A stretch of 58,148 nt of DNA from Candolleomyces eurysporus (GCA_027579435.1 JANBPK010001228.1:1-58148); one strand, 5' to 3'; numbered from the stretch's first letter, positions 1-13,045 are shown. Notes: generated by a model not told the origin, from the letters alone. Made by a program: numbers and translations.

Positions 1-1517
1 ACCAAGATTAGTTTGCCGGTGTCGTTTAATGAGCCGACGAGTATGTTGCAGCGGATGGTAAGTGCGCTGCTTGGCTGTCGGGTGGGGGTTTTGGTGTGCT
101 GATTTCAATCCTCTTTTTTTTTTNGTAGGCTGAGGATATGGAGTTTTCAGAGTGCTGTGAGTTGTTTTTTNGAGAGGCTGGTTGTGGAGTTGCGTTGACT
201 GATGTTGGCCTTTTTTTTAGTGGATGTTGCTGCTACGGACCCGGATCCTCTCCGACGGTTAGCGTTCGTTGCGGCGTTTGGGATGTCCAACTATTCGTCG
301 ACCCTCGGTCGTATCGCCAAACCGTTCAACCCAATGCTGGTACGTTCCGGTGCAATTTCGGATCCTCCCAACTGAGATCTCATATCCCTTTGCAGAGCGA
401 AACCTTTGAATATGTGCGACTGGACCGCAAATACCGATACGTCTCCGAGCAAGTCAGCCACCACCCGCCCATCTCCGCTTGCTGGGCCGAGTCTCCCCTG
501 TGGCATTACTACGGAGAGGTCGACGCTCAGAACAAGTTCCTCGGCAAGTCCTTTGAGATCAGGCCTACGGGTATCGCCCACGCCGATCTGCTGCTCCCAG
601 AGGAGAAGGCGCCCAACCACTACCCCAAGGCTACCGGCAAGGGCGAGGAAGGCAAGGTCATTGAGCACTACAGCTGGAAGAAGGTCACTACCAATATCTC
701 TGGGTTCATCTTTGGGTCGCCGACGATTGATCATTATGGTGATATGGTGGTATGTTGGGCTCGTTTTACCGCTTTTTTTCGTCAAACTTTTAGTGACATT
801 TCCCAACCCTAACCTTAGGTGACCAACCACCGGACAGGCGACCAGTGCATTCTGACGTTCAAGCCTCGCGGGTGGAGGGCCAAAGATGCGTATGAGATCT
901 CTGGTCAGGTCATCACCGCTGCTGGAGAAGTGGCGTACGAGATCGCCGGACGGTGGAACGTGCAGCTTATCGCGAGGAAGGTTGGGGCGGGCCACGGACA
1001 GCTGCACCCCGATCTCGACGTCTCGGAGCCCAACTCGCCCTCGGCCCAGCCAGAGTACATTATGCTCTGGAAAAACTCGGAGAAGCCGGCGGAGTCGCCG
1101 TTCAATTTGACGCCGTTTGCGATTACGTTGAATCACTGCCCGTTGGATACGCTCAAGCCGTATTTGTGCCCTACGGATTGTCGGCTAAGGGTTGACCAGC
1201 GGGCGTTTGAGCTTGGGCAGTTTGAGGAGGCGAATGGGCTGAAGATTGCGCAGGAGGAGAGGCAGAGGGCGATTAGGAGGGCGAGGGAGGAGGGCAAGAT
1301 GGCGCCGCACCAGCCGAGGTGGTTTATGGCTGAGACGGAGGTTGATACGGGGGACAGGGTGTGGAGTCCGTTGAGAACTCAGGATAATGGGGTGGAGTAT
1401 TGGGCGGAGAGGGAGAAGGCGTATTTGCAAGGAGGGAATGTGCCGTGGAAGGGGGTGGATAATATCTTTATCGAGGAGCCGGCGTTCATCAGGGAGTTGA
1501 TGGAGCGATCGTATTAG
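1..1517 (+). CDS. Oxysterol-binding protein (Osh/Kes1 type), 3' part
   Basis: Lipid-transfer protein of the OSBP-related family, which exchanges sterols and phosphoinositides between membranes. The family signature EQVSHHPP is encoded near 448-471, preceded by KPFNPML and ETFEYVR, the usual lead-in. Reading by splice sites gives exons 1-57, 129-156, 221-339, 396-749 and 819-1517, with phases that join in frame. The stop is TAG at 1515. The C-terminal part has the typical charged stretch followed by WxxxKxAY-like residues. The window starts inside the gene, so the N-terminus (and any PH domain or ankyrin repeats) cannot be seen. Ns at 124 and 171 fall in introns. Family assignment is firm; which Osh subgroup is not decidable from this part. 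Confidence 0.93.
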
Positions 1518-1999
1518 GGGGCGAGTTCCTTTGGTTTTTCGGTGGATGTTGTTCTCTCTCGGGGTCTTCGCTCTCTTGGGGTACGTGTCGTGCAGAGTTG
1601 CGTTTGCGGAACCTTTTACTCATTTGAATTTTTATTTTATTTTCGCGTTTTTTCAGGTAGCTGCTGTGCAGAGTTTGGACATTGTATATATTTCCCTCGC
1701 TCGTCTTTTATGTATCAATCAGCAATCAAGTTTTTAAGTATCTTCAATTTATCGCCACTGGCATTACACTACTTTTACCATTATTTAAATGACTGCCTCT
1801 TTCTTGTCTGATAGAAACTAAAAATGCATACGGCCGTACGTGTACGCCTTTTTTTAAAATTCTCTCAGCGTTGCCGGAGATATCTATGGTACCTAGTCTA
1901 CTGTACACGCCTAATCGTCTAAAAATACGCAGAAAACAGAGATGCAATGAGTTGGGAAGCATGACAAGGAGAAATCGTGTATATGGTAGAATGGGAGAT
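1518..1999. other. Convergent intergenic stretch
   Basis: About 480 bp between the stops of the convergent OSBP and PIN-like genes. It is AT-richer than the flanking coding DNA and should hold both 3' UTRs. No gene or repeat was recognised. Confidence 0.6.
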
Positions 2000-3828
2000 C
2001 TAGAATATGATGTAGAGGGCGAAAGCCGTCAGAGCCGTCATCGAGAAGAACATGAGAATATATTGGGGAATGAGGAACGCAGACAAGTGCTCGGCTTCCC
2101 CAGCTACGTTGTATACTTGAGTCAGGTATACCTGAAATCACTCGTCAATGAAAGGGCGAAGGGAAAGACCTGTCTAAAGACTAACCTGCGTAGTCGCTGT
2201 AGGCAAACATGAGCAGAATCTGGTCAAACGAATACAGTGAGTTTCATATAGGGCTGAAGGCATAGAAGAATACGCACATGCAGACGAACTGGAGAACTTT
2301 ATCGTCTTCCGGGATGACTCCGCACTGGACTAGCCCTTTGACTATCAAAACTCCAAAGACAGGCATCACAAGCAATTTGGCGATAGCCAGGGACGAAATC
2401 GCACCAACTGGCAGCGACGCCCACCGGTCAGGGATTTTCAGTCGTGCCAACGCAGATCCCAGGCAAATGAGACCCAACGGAACTGACGCAGCACCCATAA
2501 AGGCAGCTGTATCCATGAGGAAAGCGAGGGGAGGGTGGCCATCGGGAGCTGATGGAATATTGGCATCGGGCAAGTAGACGAATAGTGCCGTCAGTTGTGG
2601 AACAATGGCAATGGGGAATGAGACGATTATGGAAATCGAAGGGGCAGAGAGGAGGGATGAAAAGAACGTCTTCAAGCGTTTCACGATTACTTGCTTCCGA
2701 GTAAGCGTTACCGATTGGAATGAGATCACTTCGGGAGACATCTTGTCGTCCTCCTTGCTGTCGGCGGGATCGGCTTCGGGATTGCCTTTTTCTTCCTTCT
2801 GAACGCGAATTACAGACGCTATTTCGGTGTTGATTACAGTTTCTTCTGCTTGTTCTGAGGTCTGGATAATTGTGGTGGAATCATCGTGAATCGTATTCAA
2901 TCTTCTAAGTCTTCGTATCGAATCGAGGGCATAGGCTGCTTCTGCTTCTTCTGCACCAGAAGAGGCTTTCGTTTCCTGCGTTTCTGCAGGCTTCTCCCGC
3001 TGTGGATCCCTCTCCACATCTTCTGCTTCGGGAATGTGGTCTGATAGGCCAAACATCTTCCGCCTGCGACGCCTGATGGCATCCTGCACGTCCCTCGGTT
3101 CGACGTCCGGTCCTGCGTAATCCATCGCAACCCAACGATGGCCTCCCATCGGGAACAGCGAAAAGATGAACACGAGGAGGAAGATCGAGAGGTAGGCGAT
3201 CGACAAATTTTGATCTTGAGTGCCTTTGAACGGGGCCGTACTAGTAACACTCAATATGACGGAAATAGCTGTTTGAGTCCGAGGGGAAGAACATGAACTT
3301 TAATTAAACTTTGGAAATGGAGAAAGGAAGAAGGGGATGAGACATACGGATATCACCAATGTTCCCCCACCCCCCNAGCTACCAATAAACCATGCCGAAA
3401 TCGATGAGGAACCCAGAAAAACTGTTTGATAATCCACGCGAGTGTGATCCCGAGTAACTCGTATACGGCAGCGACGAGTAACAGAGGGCCTGGATGCGCA
3501 TCGAATTAATCATCATCGTACCTCGGAATATGACTCCGGTACGCACCAAATACCCGAATATTATCCGCGTTGAAGGCAGGTACGATTTTAGAGAACATGA
3601 GGCATGGCATCGTAACATTGAGGATAATCTGACTCGCTCCTCGAGCAGCTACTGGCGGAAACATATCGAGTCTAGTGATAATGAAACCACAAGCAACGCC
3701 GATAGCCCTACAAAACGAAGAAGAGACGCCATTGTCAAATGGCAGAACCCGAGTGATATCTAGGTAAGAACTCACAACTGGAGCAAGGGTCGCAACGATA
3801 TCCATATCAAAGCGCCAACGGAAAACAT
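2000..3828 (-). CDS. PIN-like / auxin-efflux-carrier family membrane transporter
   Basis: Multi-pass transporter of the membrane transport protein family that includes plant PIN carriers and fungal Ecm3-like proteins; the fungal substrate is unknown. Six exons join in frame: 3776-3828, 3547-3707, 3348-3489, 2278-3268, 2186-2219 and 2000-2131 (complement). The N-terminal half is hydrophobic and carries GGWGN followed by GDIP, and the C-terminal half has PTATTQVYLTQVY and SAFLIPQY, all hallmarks of this fungal family. Between the two membrane halves lies a long hydrophilic loop (about residues 170-290) rich in Arg and Glu, likely cytosolic. The start is ATG at 3826-3828; an upstream GTG in the same frame is ignored. 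A C10 run plus N at about 3367-3376 adds roughly one doubtful codon in the GGWG motif. Confidence 0.88.
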
Positions 3829-4515
3829 GGCTGGAAGACTTCACACCAGCAACTTCGTGAAGGCTTCTCCAATGGAAAGGAAGATCGAGAAGAGAGGAAG
3901 ATCGGAAAGGGGGGGGAAGACCGAGAGGGGGGGAAGATGCAGTTGTCTAGAAAACTAGCACCTTCAGACTTTGACCTGTCGATAAATACTTAGAGTTTTA
4001 AGCGCACCAGGGTCCACCAGCACCTGCAACCTCGGATAAGAGGCCTCGAGGGAGACTAGTGGGAGGCTTTTCAATTGAAATCTTACTTGTCTTTTTCATT
4101 TTATGCTCCGCTTGAGGAGATCCATATGATGGCATGGTCCTATGACGATTCTGATAACACTTTCCGGTCCGGAAGACTACGACTTCGTCAAATGCTGATT
4201 CAGACGCTTTTTAGTCAGCCTATCAGCCACTGATAGAAGGAGAAGGATAGGTAGGCAGTTGTATACAGCTGCTGTGTTGGGAGAGAGATGAAGCACAACA
4301 TGCCAACCATTCAGCGACACGACGGCGGCGTTATCGGCAACTCATGTCTGTCCCGGTTCGGGTGCCTGACGCCACGTTTATTTACCGCATAATGTGATCT
4401 TCCAAAAGTAATTTGACACGCGTCGAGTTGAACAGCAAGTTATGGTCGATTACACTCCCGATGATCCCATATAGTACATAAACATAAGCTTCTTACTTTA
4501 AGGTTCGCCTCATTT
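3829..4515. other. Intergenic, with purine-rich tract
   Basis: Holds the promoter side of the PIN-like gene and the 3' end of the next gene. A tract at about 3880-3945 is nearly all G and A, with G9 and G7 runs, low complexity. No coding sequence was recognised. Confidence 0.55.
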
Positions 4516-6526
4516 TTACAGCTCGTGGCCGAGGTTGACGTGAACAGCTTTCACGTTGGTGTAGCTATTGAGCAGCATTGTCAGCGAATATTCCGAGGGG
4601 TAACAGCATTTTGACGTACTTGTGCAGAGCGTATTCACCCAACTCACGCCCAATACCAGATTGTTTGAAACCACCGAAAGGTACGTTTGCGTGGAGCTGG
4701 TTAGCGCAGTTGACCCAAGCAGTACCAGCTTGTAACCTGTGCGCTGTCCTCAGAGCACGGTTGATGTCCTGGCTGAAGACTGCAGCAGCCAATCCGTAGG
4801 CTACGATGAAGGGAGAGTGTTTTCCATTCAATGTACGTCCCACAACACGAGAAAATCTACTCACTAGTATCGTTCGCCTGGCGGATCACATCCTCCTCGT
4901 CCTCGAACTTGATGACGACGCCAACGGGACCGAAGATCTCTTCTTTGACGATCTTCATGTCGGGCTTGACATCGGTAAAGATGGTAGGTTCGATGAAGTA
5001 TCCCTCCGAGCCGACGCGTTCTCCACCGAGGTGCACGGTTGCACCATCGCTCCTGCCAGAGTTGATGTAACTCATGATGCGCTATAAGAAGGATGAGATA
5101 TGTCACTCTAGCACAACAAGCACGACGCTTACATCATATTGGATATCAGAGACTTGAGGTCCCTGGTCAATGCCAGCAGCGAAAGGGTCGCCAACTTTGA
5201 TAGCCTTGGCCTTCTCTGTGAACCTCTTCAAGAACTCATCGTAGATTCCGGCTTGGACGAAGATACGAGAACCTGCACAGCAGGCCTGACCGTGATTCCA
5301 GCTAAAGAGACGAAGTGAAGTCAGTAATTAGACAAAGGATCGTGAATGGGAGCAGAGAGTACGAACAAGATGCCATGGGTCGTCCAGCTGACAGCCTTCT
5401 CCATGTCCGCGTCGTTGAAGATGATATTGGGACTCTTTCCGCCAAGCTCGAGGGTAACGTTCTTGAGATTGCTCTTAGCGGCCGACTCCATGATCTTTCT
5501 GCCGACGAGGGTACTGCCGGTGAATGCGACCTTCTCGATCTTTTGGTGGGAAGAAATGGCGGCACCAACGGTTTGGCCGTATCCAGTGACGATGTTCACA
5601 ACACCAGGGGGGGAAGCCAGCCTCGTTGATGAGCTCGCACATCTTGATAGCGGTGAGGGGAGTGAATTCAGAAGGCTTGAGAATGATGGTGTTTCCCGTC
5701 GCCAAGGCGGGTCCGATCTTCCATGCAAACATCAAGACTGGACGAGGGGTTCAGATGGGAGAGTCAGAGTAGATGGTCAGGAAAAGTGCTTACGAGGGAA
5801 GTTCCCTGAAGTATCATTCAGCGCGAGTTGGAACAACAAAAAANGCTCAAGACTTACATGGAATAATCTGTCCAACGACGCCGATGGGTTCATGTCGGGT
5901 ATAGGTGAGCTTCCTTTCATCGGTCTGTTCGGTTCCGTTAGCTGGGGCACGATGGTCGACTCGAAGACCCTGAGCTCACCTCGACTACCTGCCCAGTGAT
6001 CTTGTCGGCCCATCCAGCGAAGTACTTGATCACCTGGATCGAGAAGGCGACGTCAGTGCCTTTGGCCCATCCGAATGTCTTGCCATTGTCGAGAGCCTCG
6101 ACAGCTGCAAGCTCGTCGTGATGCTTCTCCATCGCCTGGGCGAGCTTCCAAAGTAGCTCGGATCGCTGGGATCCAGGAGCGTTCAGACCCCAAGCGGTGT
6201 CAAAGGCCTTTTGTGCAGCCTCCACGGCGAGGTCAACGTCCTTCTCGACACCTTCGGACACTTTGGTGATCAATTTGCCATTGGCTATCGACATGGCGGT
6301 CAGGCAAGGCAACAGAGAGTCATAGGTTGTCACCTACTGGGGTTTACGACGCTGCAGGACGAAGCTATTGAGCACGCTTATTCAAACAGGCGAACGAAGA
6401 TATGTACTCAATTGTGGTCTTGTTCGATCCATCGACAAACTTCCCGTTGATGAATAAGCCAGTGTTGAAGGAGGTCTTGCCCTTGAAGGCTTCAGTATTC
6501 CACTCATAGCTGAACGTCGAAGGCAT
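4516..6526 (-). CDS. NAD(P)-dependent aldehyde dehydrogenase 1
   Basis: Oxidises aldehydes to acids; ALDH superfamily, likely cytosolic because no targeting signal is visible. The start MPSTFSYEW is at 6526 and the protein ends HVNLGHEL at 4516. Visible motifs are FTGSTLVG (NAD binding), LELGGKSP (general-base Glu), GQACCAGSR (catalytic Cys), EEIFGPV and the C-terminal PFGGFKQSG. Several short introns interrupt it, for example the one before the Cys motif near 5300-5345. A G7 run at 5607-5613 breaks the frame in the GFPPGVVN motif, where six bases would keep it open, so a +1 sequencing error is likely. It is more diverged from the other two ALDH genes of the window than those are from each other. 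Confidence 0.92.
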
Positions 6527-7980
6527 CGCGATAGTCGTAGAGTGTGGGGACGGTAATAGAGTTTCGATTTCCCTACGTCACTTTATATAGATCGTCGAAT
6601 CTCATCCGAGTACATTCCAACTGGAGCGATCGTTCCGTGCGGAACTTGGGGAAGCGTTGACTGTCGTAAGCAATATGGAGTCGAAGTGGCTTGAACGGGT
6701 GGCCATGTGCCCCGTGGTCAAGGTCACTGCACAGGAATCTGGGGTGGGTTTCCTCTTTCGAGAATGAAATCTCAGGAGGCATAGGAAAGTTTAGGAGACG
6801 ATTTCTCGATTCTGCTGCCCCAGGTTATGCGTCTATCAAAGAATGTCCACATGTCGCCATTTTGGGGGGTCTAGAAACCTGTAAAACATCTATTTTAGAT
6901 TGCCAGAAACATCCTTTTCTCATGGTGCTGACTGACAGAAAGGTTCATGCGACCCACCGGTTGATCGAACGTTCAACGTCCATCAGGAATAGATAAGAGA
7001 GGGATTCCGACAACAGCAGTTCGCTGGGCCAAAGCCCCTGATGGTCGTGCAAAGCTAAACGGAACTACATTTAGTCGCCGTTCCATGCAGCCACCCCCAC
7101 ACCCCTCTTGAAGCCGTGGTAAATGTCGAGCTCGATGGGGACAGTGGCTTGATCAAACCGCTTGATCGTTTTCGATATCCCTCCTGCATTTTGTACCCCG
7201 CACCCCGCATTTCGAACTACGGCCTGGGGATAGCTCTCAAGTTGGCCAGTGTACATAGCGAACAACCTCTACGGTATTTGAATCGTAAGTCTATCTGAGT
7301 TCTGTATGGTCCTTCATTCATGATCATCGGGGATGTCCAGGCAGGTACCGGAAAGAGGATCCGGAGTAACGATAGCGATGAACATGACCAGATTAGGTGC
7401 GACTGCCATGGTACCCGCGAGTCCGCCCCTCCGAATCTCCGCGCTCGGTGCTCCATGACCCATTTCGAGGTGAAGCAGGAATCCTGAACGGTGGCGAAAC
7501 CTCTCCTCAGTTATAATTGGTTTTCACCCCGGATCCCTTCGTACTCATTGACGCTATTATAGGTTGATTGTCCTCACCCGACCGGTTTATTAGGGATTTT
7601 GACAGGCTGTGGGCTTCTTCGATTGCTGGGCGCTCAGGAAAATTCTAAGCTGAAGAATCTCGTACACACCTCAAGAGGAAGGTATGTAGTGATTATGCAA
7701 GGTCCGTCTCTGATGAGTTGTCTTCGTATGTAAACCTTAGACCTATGACTGCGCTGCAGAAAGCCAAGACCTTCGACAAAGACAGTTTGAGCTGTGTACA
7801 ACCTCCGATGAGAAAATTTGAAGATGTGAATCCGACATCATTCCTGCAATGTTCATCAGTTCAAGTTCGTCGTTGGGCGGTGATGGGGAAACGTAGCTCT
7901 CTTCGAAACCTTCTTCGTCCATAACCACCATAGTCGTCTCCTCACTCTCCCCTCTCAAGCGTGCTAGACGATAGCGCAGA
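6527..7980. other. Divergent intergenic region
   Basis: About 1.45 kb between the starts of the ALDH gene (-) and the NACHT gene (+). Apart from the TATA box near 6585 no gene was recognised. Short open frames here lack family features. Confidence 0.5.
6582..6589 (-). promoter_or_regulatory. TATA box of aldehyde dehydrogenase 1
   Basis: On the minus strand this reads TATATAAA, about 56 bp upstream of the ATG at 6526. Position and match suit a core promoter element; function is inferred. Confidence 0.6.
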
Positions 7981-10655
7981 ATGATTAAACGCAGGAAATC
8001 CACATTCGAAGGTATTGACATCCGCCCCTCCTACCCACCAATTTCTATATCCGTTTATTTGTAGACCTCAAACCTCGGCTGAACCCTTTGACTCAGGCAA
8101 TAGACAGCTCTAGCCTAGGGATATTGCCCTCCGAAGCCTCTTTGGTACCAGGAACAAGGGGTGAAATACGCAAGAAAATCACAGCTTGGGCAGACAGCGC
8201 GCTTTCGAGCAACAATCACATCCTCTGGGTACATGGCGGCCCTGGCTGCGGTAAGTCGGCTATCGCCCGGGACACGGCCCAAACTCTTCAGAGGAAGAAA
8301 CGACTTGGTGGTACTTTCTTTTTCGCCCGACATTTGGGGGAGAGAAGTAGAATGACACGTCTTGCATCCACCTTGGCGACCCAACTTTCGGATGCAATTC
8401 CTGACATGCGGGCGTCAATTGATGCTACTCTCAAAGGAGAGCCCGACCTCCTTAGTCCTTTTGTTTCCGTTACCATGCAGATGCAACGCTTAGTGTACGA
8501 CCCCGTCAAGGCAGCCACCAAAAGGGTTAACCTAATCAAGTCTTTTGCGAAGACTTCATACGTGATTGTTCTCGACGCCATCGACGAATGCGAGGCTTGG
8601 GAACAAGTTGTGGACTTCCTCGACCAGGCGGTGAAGATCTTCAAGGAAAATCCAGGCTTACCACTACGGTTCCTCATTACTGGTCGGATTGAGGATCACC
8701 TGCAACTACGTGTGGACGCCAATCGAATACAAACCATCGACCTCGCTCAGAATACAACCAAGGAGGATCTCACGCTTTACATACAATCCCTATTCGGAAC
8801 GCCAAACTGGCCTTCCCCGACGGAGCTTAATTCACTTGCAGAGAAATCCAAAGGCTCATTCGCCGCCGCCAAGGGACTCGTTGGTTTTATTCAAGGTGCC
8901 CTGATCAATTTTGATGACCTCACACCCGCCCAACGCCTCCAGTTAGTTCTGGGCACAGACAGCCAGAACTTGGATACATTCTACGCTCGTATTCTCACAG
9001 ACTCCCAGGAACTCCCTTACTTCATGGATGTCCTTTCCGCCATCGCTCTGCTCAAAACCCCACTCTCCATTCCCGCGATCTCACACTTCCTAGGGATTTT
9101 TGAGTACGAGGTAATCGCCGTTCTCTCGTCCATCCCAACCCTTGTGACAATTCCGGGACGAAACAATGCCCCCATAACGTTTTCCCATGAATCGCTGCGA
9201 GAGTTCCTTCTTGACGAGCAGCGATCTGTCCCCTTCCATGTCCGAACAGACGTCCTCAAAGAAATGGCCTACAAGTTCCTCGATGTCGCACTCGTACATT
9301 ACGAAAACCTTTCAGAAATACAGTGGATGTTGCCTCTAGACGAGTCGATTCCCGAGGCGATCGTTCAATGGCCCAAAAATCTCGACCTCATCCTGGAAAC
9401 GGACCCTTCCTTCGACCTTAGCGGATTCGACAGCCGATACCGCCAAATTTTAACAAGAATGCAGATTATGCCCCATTTCTTCAACGTCATCGCGATTATT
9501 GCGTTGTCCGACAACCCCGTCCTCTTTGGCGACATTCTTTCGATACTTCAACTCGACGTGGAGGATGTATCCCTCATCATCTATGGCCTCACGCCAATCT
9601 TGCGGCGTGGGCAGAAGAAATTCTCCGAAACGATATCCCTCGCTGATCAATGTCAATTCCGTCACCAGTCCATACGTGACTTCCTTCTCGACCCTTTCAA
9701 GGCAGAAGACCTTCATATTTCTCCAACTCACTATACCCACATCGCGCAAAGGCACCTCAGCATTATGTTTGGCCTCCCTCACACGTTCGTCACCGCCAAA
9801 CCTTTCTTTGTGGATTGGCCGAAGTACCTGGCCCTTGCCGTGCAGCATGATCCGCTTTTCGACCGGGAAGTGCTGCAAGAGCCATACGACCCCGTCGCTC
9901 CAATGCGACGGGCGATTGAATCATTGCGAGGATGGCGCACTGCGTTTACCGTCGAATTGAAAGCGGATGAATTAGCCTCAATGCTGGCTAACGTGGAGCT
10001 TGCTATTCATGCGATCGAAATGAAGGTACGCGAATAGATACCTCTTCAATGGATAAGCTGGCTCACAAGGCACTATAGATTCCGCGTTCCTTTGAAAATC
10101 TCGAGAACCTTATCACTGTTACTAATGGCGTGGAAAGGAACTGTAACGTACGTAACCTTTGGGCCAGGGTATCCCGCTGACGCTGACGCTTCCTTTTCTA
10201 CGCTGCCTCTTCAGGTCATTATGAGCCGAAACACCGTGTCAATCATTGACATCCTAGACGTACGCGAACTGACTTGGTTTCTTTATTGATACTCAACTAA
10301 CCGCTGCTACTCTCAGGGTTTTCGAAAGATTCTATCGGATTCAACAAACTCTTCAAGGTTGTGCGTGAAGAGAGGTTGCTGTGTTGGCATCCAAGTGGAA
10401 AGACACAACAAGGTGGGGGGNCTCCAACAGATTCGTGATGAGCCTTTACCAGTATCCAACGGAGCTCTCTGCCACTCCTGCCTAGGATGTCGCTGCCGTT
10501 TTCTGATTGATCTACACGAAGTACAGGCTGCATTTATGTTTATCAACTTCGAGGAAAAGTTAGCTAGGGTATATATTTATGTAGAGCACCTCTTTCATTC
10601 TCGGCAAAACTCGACAAAACGTTCCGCCCAAGTGTACCGATTGAGTTTGGTCTGA
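7981..10655 (+). CDS. Small NACHT-domain NTPase (fungal NLR-like STAND protein)
   Basis: STAND-class signalling NTPase of the type found in fungal NLR-like repertoires. The start ATG is at 7981; a 31-nt first exon joins 8065-10025 in frame, giving the MIKRRKSTFEDLKPRL leader. Walker A is HGGPGCGKSAIA, Walker B VIVLDAIDEC, and sensor-like LRFLITGR follows. After the NACHT core come two similar modules, each ending in an (S/H)xSxR(E/D)FLLD motif: one near 9180-9215, the other near 9665-9690. No ankyrin, WD40 or TPR repeats follow and no effector domain precedes. Further exons 10079-10147, 10215-10259 and 10317 onward stay in frame to a stop at 10655, overlapping the 3' end of the next gene. If the intron at 10026 is not used the protein ends at 10037. 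The core is firm, the C-terminus uncertain. Confidence 0.82.
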
Positions 10656-12932
10656 GGGAAGTTCAGTCGCAGGCTGGCGTAGTCGGATTAAGAGGGAACC
10701 TACATATATATACCAACTCTCGTCGGGGAATTCTGGCAGTGCGTCTGGCGAACTTCCTAAAGGTACTCTCAGCCGCTGTACAGCCGTAAAGTCAGTCGAT
10801 GAAGATGATGTCAAGAAGTAACACGTACATGAGGTACAATGGAATGCTTATCTCTCAATTGAAGCTTCGTTTTCTTGAGAATGGCTGATAAATTTTGCTT
10901 TCTCAAGTACGCTGAAAAAGGTTTCCAATTATCATATACAGCGTCGAAACCCTGCATTGCTTCAGACATCCACTTGAGCTGCCTCATGATGGCTGGGTTG
11001 GGCGAACCAGACTTCAATTGAGACCGTAACTGCTTCAGCTTCACGAACGACTGTCAGAAAATCAATAATTAGTAGAATAAGGGAGCTCACCTTCTCATCC
11101 CGCTCCATAATGATAGCGGCGCATTCCTCTATTACCTTGGCTCCCGCAGTCTGCGTCGGGCGTCCATCCTTCTCCGAGACAAACCAGTTCAGAAAATATC
11201 CGACGATAGCTGCAAAGCGACTATCTGATAACAGGGGCGCCCAGGCTGCTNAGGACGGCTTCCATTCCAACGTAGTTTGCATCCAGGATATTTGACACCT
11301 GGACGCGGTCGAAGCGGATGGTAGATGATACGATGGTTGACGGTATTTTTCCAGAGCCGATGGATTTTGCAAGCTCGCAAGCTTCGGTAGAAAAATAGAT
11401 GAAAAGTGATGGAGAACCTGCGAAGTCGATTGGCGAACATACGAAGTTGTTCGGTTAAGTAAAAGTAGAGGCAGCCGTATATGTCTTCTGGCTGTGCTCC
11501 ATGTGCTTTTCCGGCCTGTATAACATCACGAATACTAAGGACTTGTATCAGTCTACTGACAACGAGACCAGAGAACGAACGACACGTACTCCCAGCCATG
11601 GAGAGGGTCTGAGAAGTCATCTTGGAGCCATTGACCGTCTGCGGAAAACAGAGATAGATTTGGTGCATTAAAGTGGGCGTTGAGAGCACCGAATGGTAAC
11701 AGAATCCCGAAGCAACGAAACTCCTGGAAAGCGACTCGGTGGGACGGTTTGAGCGTTGCGAAGATACGATCCTCGTAGTCTTGCCGCTCTGGCGCCTTCA
11801 TGACACGGCTATATTCTCGTTGGGCATCGTCGATTGAGAACGTGAGCTCACGGTTGGGGTCCACCAGATTTTGGAGATAAGATATGCACGAAGATGAATA
11901 GAACCAGGAGATGCGTCCTCTTTCTCCGAAGGATGCGGTCGCTGAGTCTACATTGGCTATAATCCAAGGCATGACGATCTGCGTTCTGTATTCCATGGGA
12001 ATGAATACGGAATACCAGAAATGCAAAGCAACATCAGCCGCTAGGCTTTCGTCGGGCAAGGTCCCAAGGACAAGAAGCAAGAGCAGGTTGCGACAAGCGA
12101 TAGACTCTGCGCCATCGTTCATCATAATGTTCAAGTTTCCACTGAAATCAGGAGGAAGACTATTGATGGTTTTGACGACGTGACGCAAGTCGCCAGAAGC
12201 TATCCATGAAGACCAGTGCTCAACAGGCAATTGCGTAACGGAAAGGCGAAACTCACTCACCGGCGAACGCAACAGTCAAGTCTTTGGTAGGATCATTTTC
12301 GTTCGCCTCGAGGTTGACGATGTCTTGCGCTGGTAAATTTCCCCATCTATTGGAATGATCAGCTAGTCTCTCCGATGCGAACATGAGGTGAAATCGTACA
12401 ACGCCAAACCCTGCTCAGCTGCCATCTGACGCAGGGTATCCTTTGGATGCTGATCATCGATGAATATGGGTTTTCGATTCTCCTTTACCCAGCATGGTAT
12501 CCAATCTTCGCTTCTCAGAGGGTCCTTACAGTCTTCAGAAGGTAGAAGTCAGAAGGGAGATGGGAAACGAGACCGTGAGTCACTTGCCTTGCTTATGCAC
12601 CTTCCAATGAGCTTTTTGACACTCCTAGAATCACTATGAGCCGAAAATCGTTTGTGACTGGCGAGACAACGCACTTTGGAGCAGTAAGAAACAAGCCTGC
12701 ATGCACCACACATCATCTTCCCCGGTTTTCCACAAGATGCTTCCAGGGCAGCCTGAACATGAGCGCATGGGAGCACCTCCAGGGGTGAAAACGAGGGTTT
12801 TGCTATTTCTGCCAGCTTCAGAAACTCCAGCTTGCGGCTGGCGGGTTCTAACGAGTCGATCTCCTCCATCGTCGACAGCAAGGCATCAGCCCCCTTGGCA
12901 TCGAAACTTGAGCGTGGAAGGTTACTCAGCAT
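10595..12932 (-). CDS. MYND zinc-finger plus DUF4470 protein, copy A
   Basis: Role unknown. Exon 1 (start MLSNLPRSSF at 12932) holds a leader and the first part of an atypical MYND finger ending SYCSK; after an intron the finger resumes ECQKAHWKVHK. Next come a short exon with EDWIPCWV, then WGNLPAQDIVNLEANE, then the DUF4470 core beginning ASGDLRHVVKTINSLP and continuing CRNLLLLLVLGTLPDESLAA. The PSHRVAFQEFRCFGILLPFG block and a C-terminal part ending WAERFVEFCRE follow. By family knowledge DUF4470 is the N-terminal region of DNAAF3, and later blocks also look DNAAF3-like. An N near 11251 adds one base in the AVLAAWAPLL segment; dropping it restores the frame. Tail-to-tail with the NACHT gene. 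Confidence 0.85.
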
Positions 12933-13045
12933 CGCGCACTTTCGGTTGTCGCCAGAGGCTTTCTTGACTTTGAATCCAACCGGCGCTCGTAATCAAAGGA
13001 AGGAAAGCTGGGGGATCATCGATTGGCAAGAATCAAACATTCCGA

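Noticed and set aside
291..1136. Open frame antisense to the OSBP gene
   Set aside because: It crosses real introns of the sense gene and reads as Arg/Leu-rich shadow sequence.
3880..3945. Purine-rich tract as a possible regulatory or triplex element
   Set aside because: Low complexity with G runs in a sequence known to have homopolymer errors; no further support.
7743..8021. 92-codon minus-strand open frame near the NACHT start
   Set aside because: No recognised domain, and it overlaps the first NACHT exon on the other strand.
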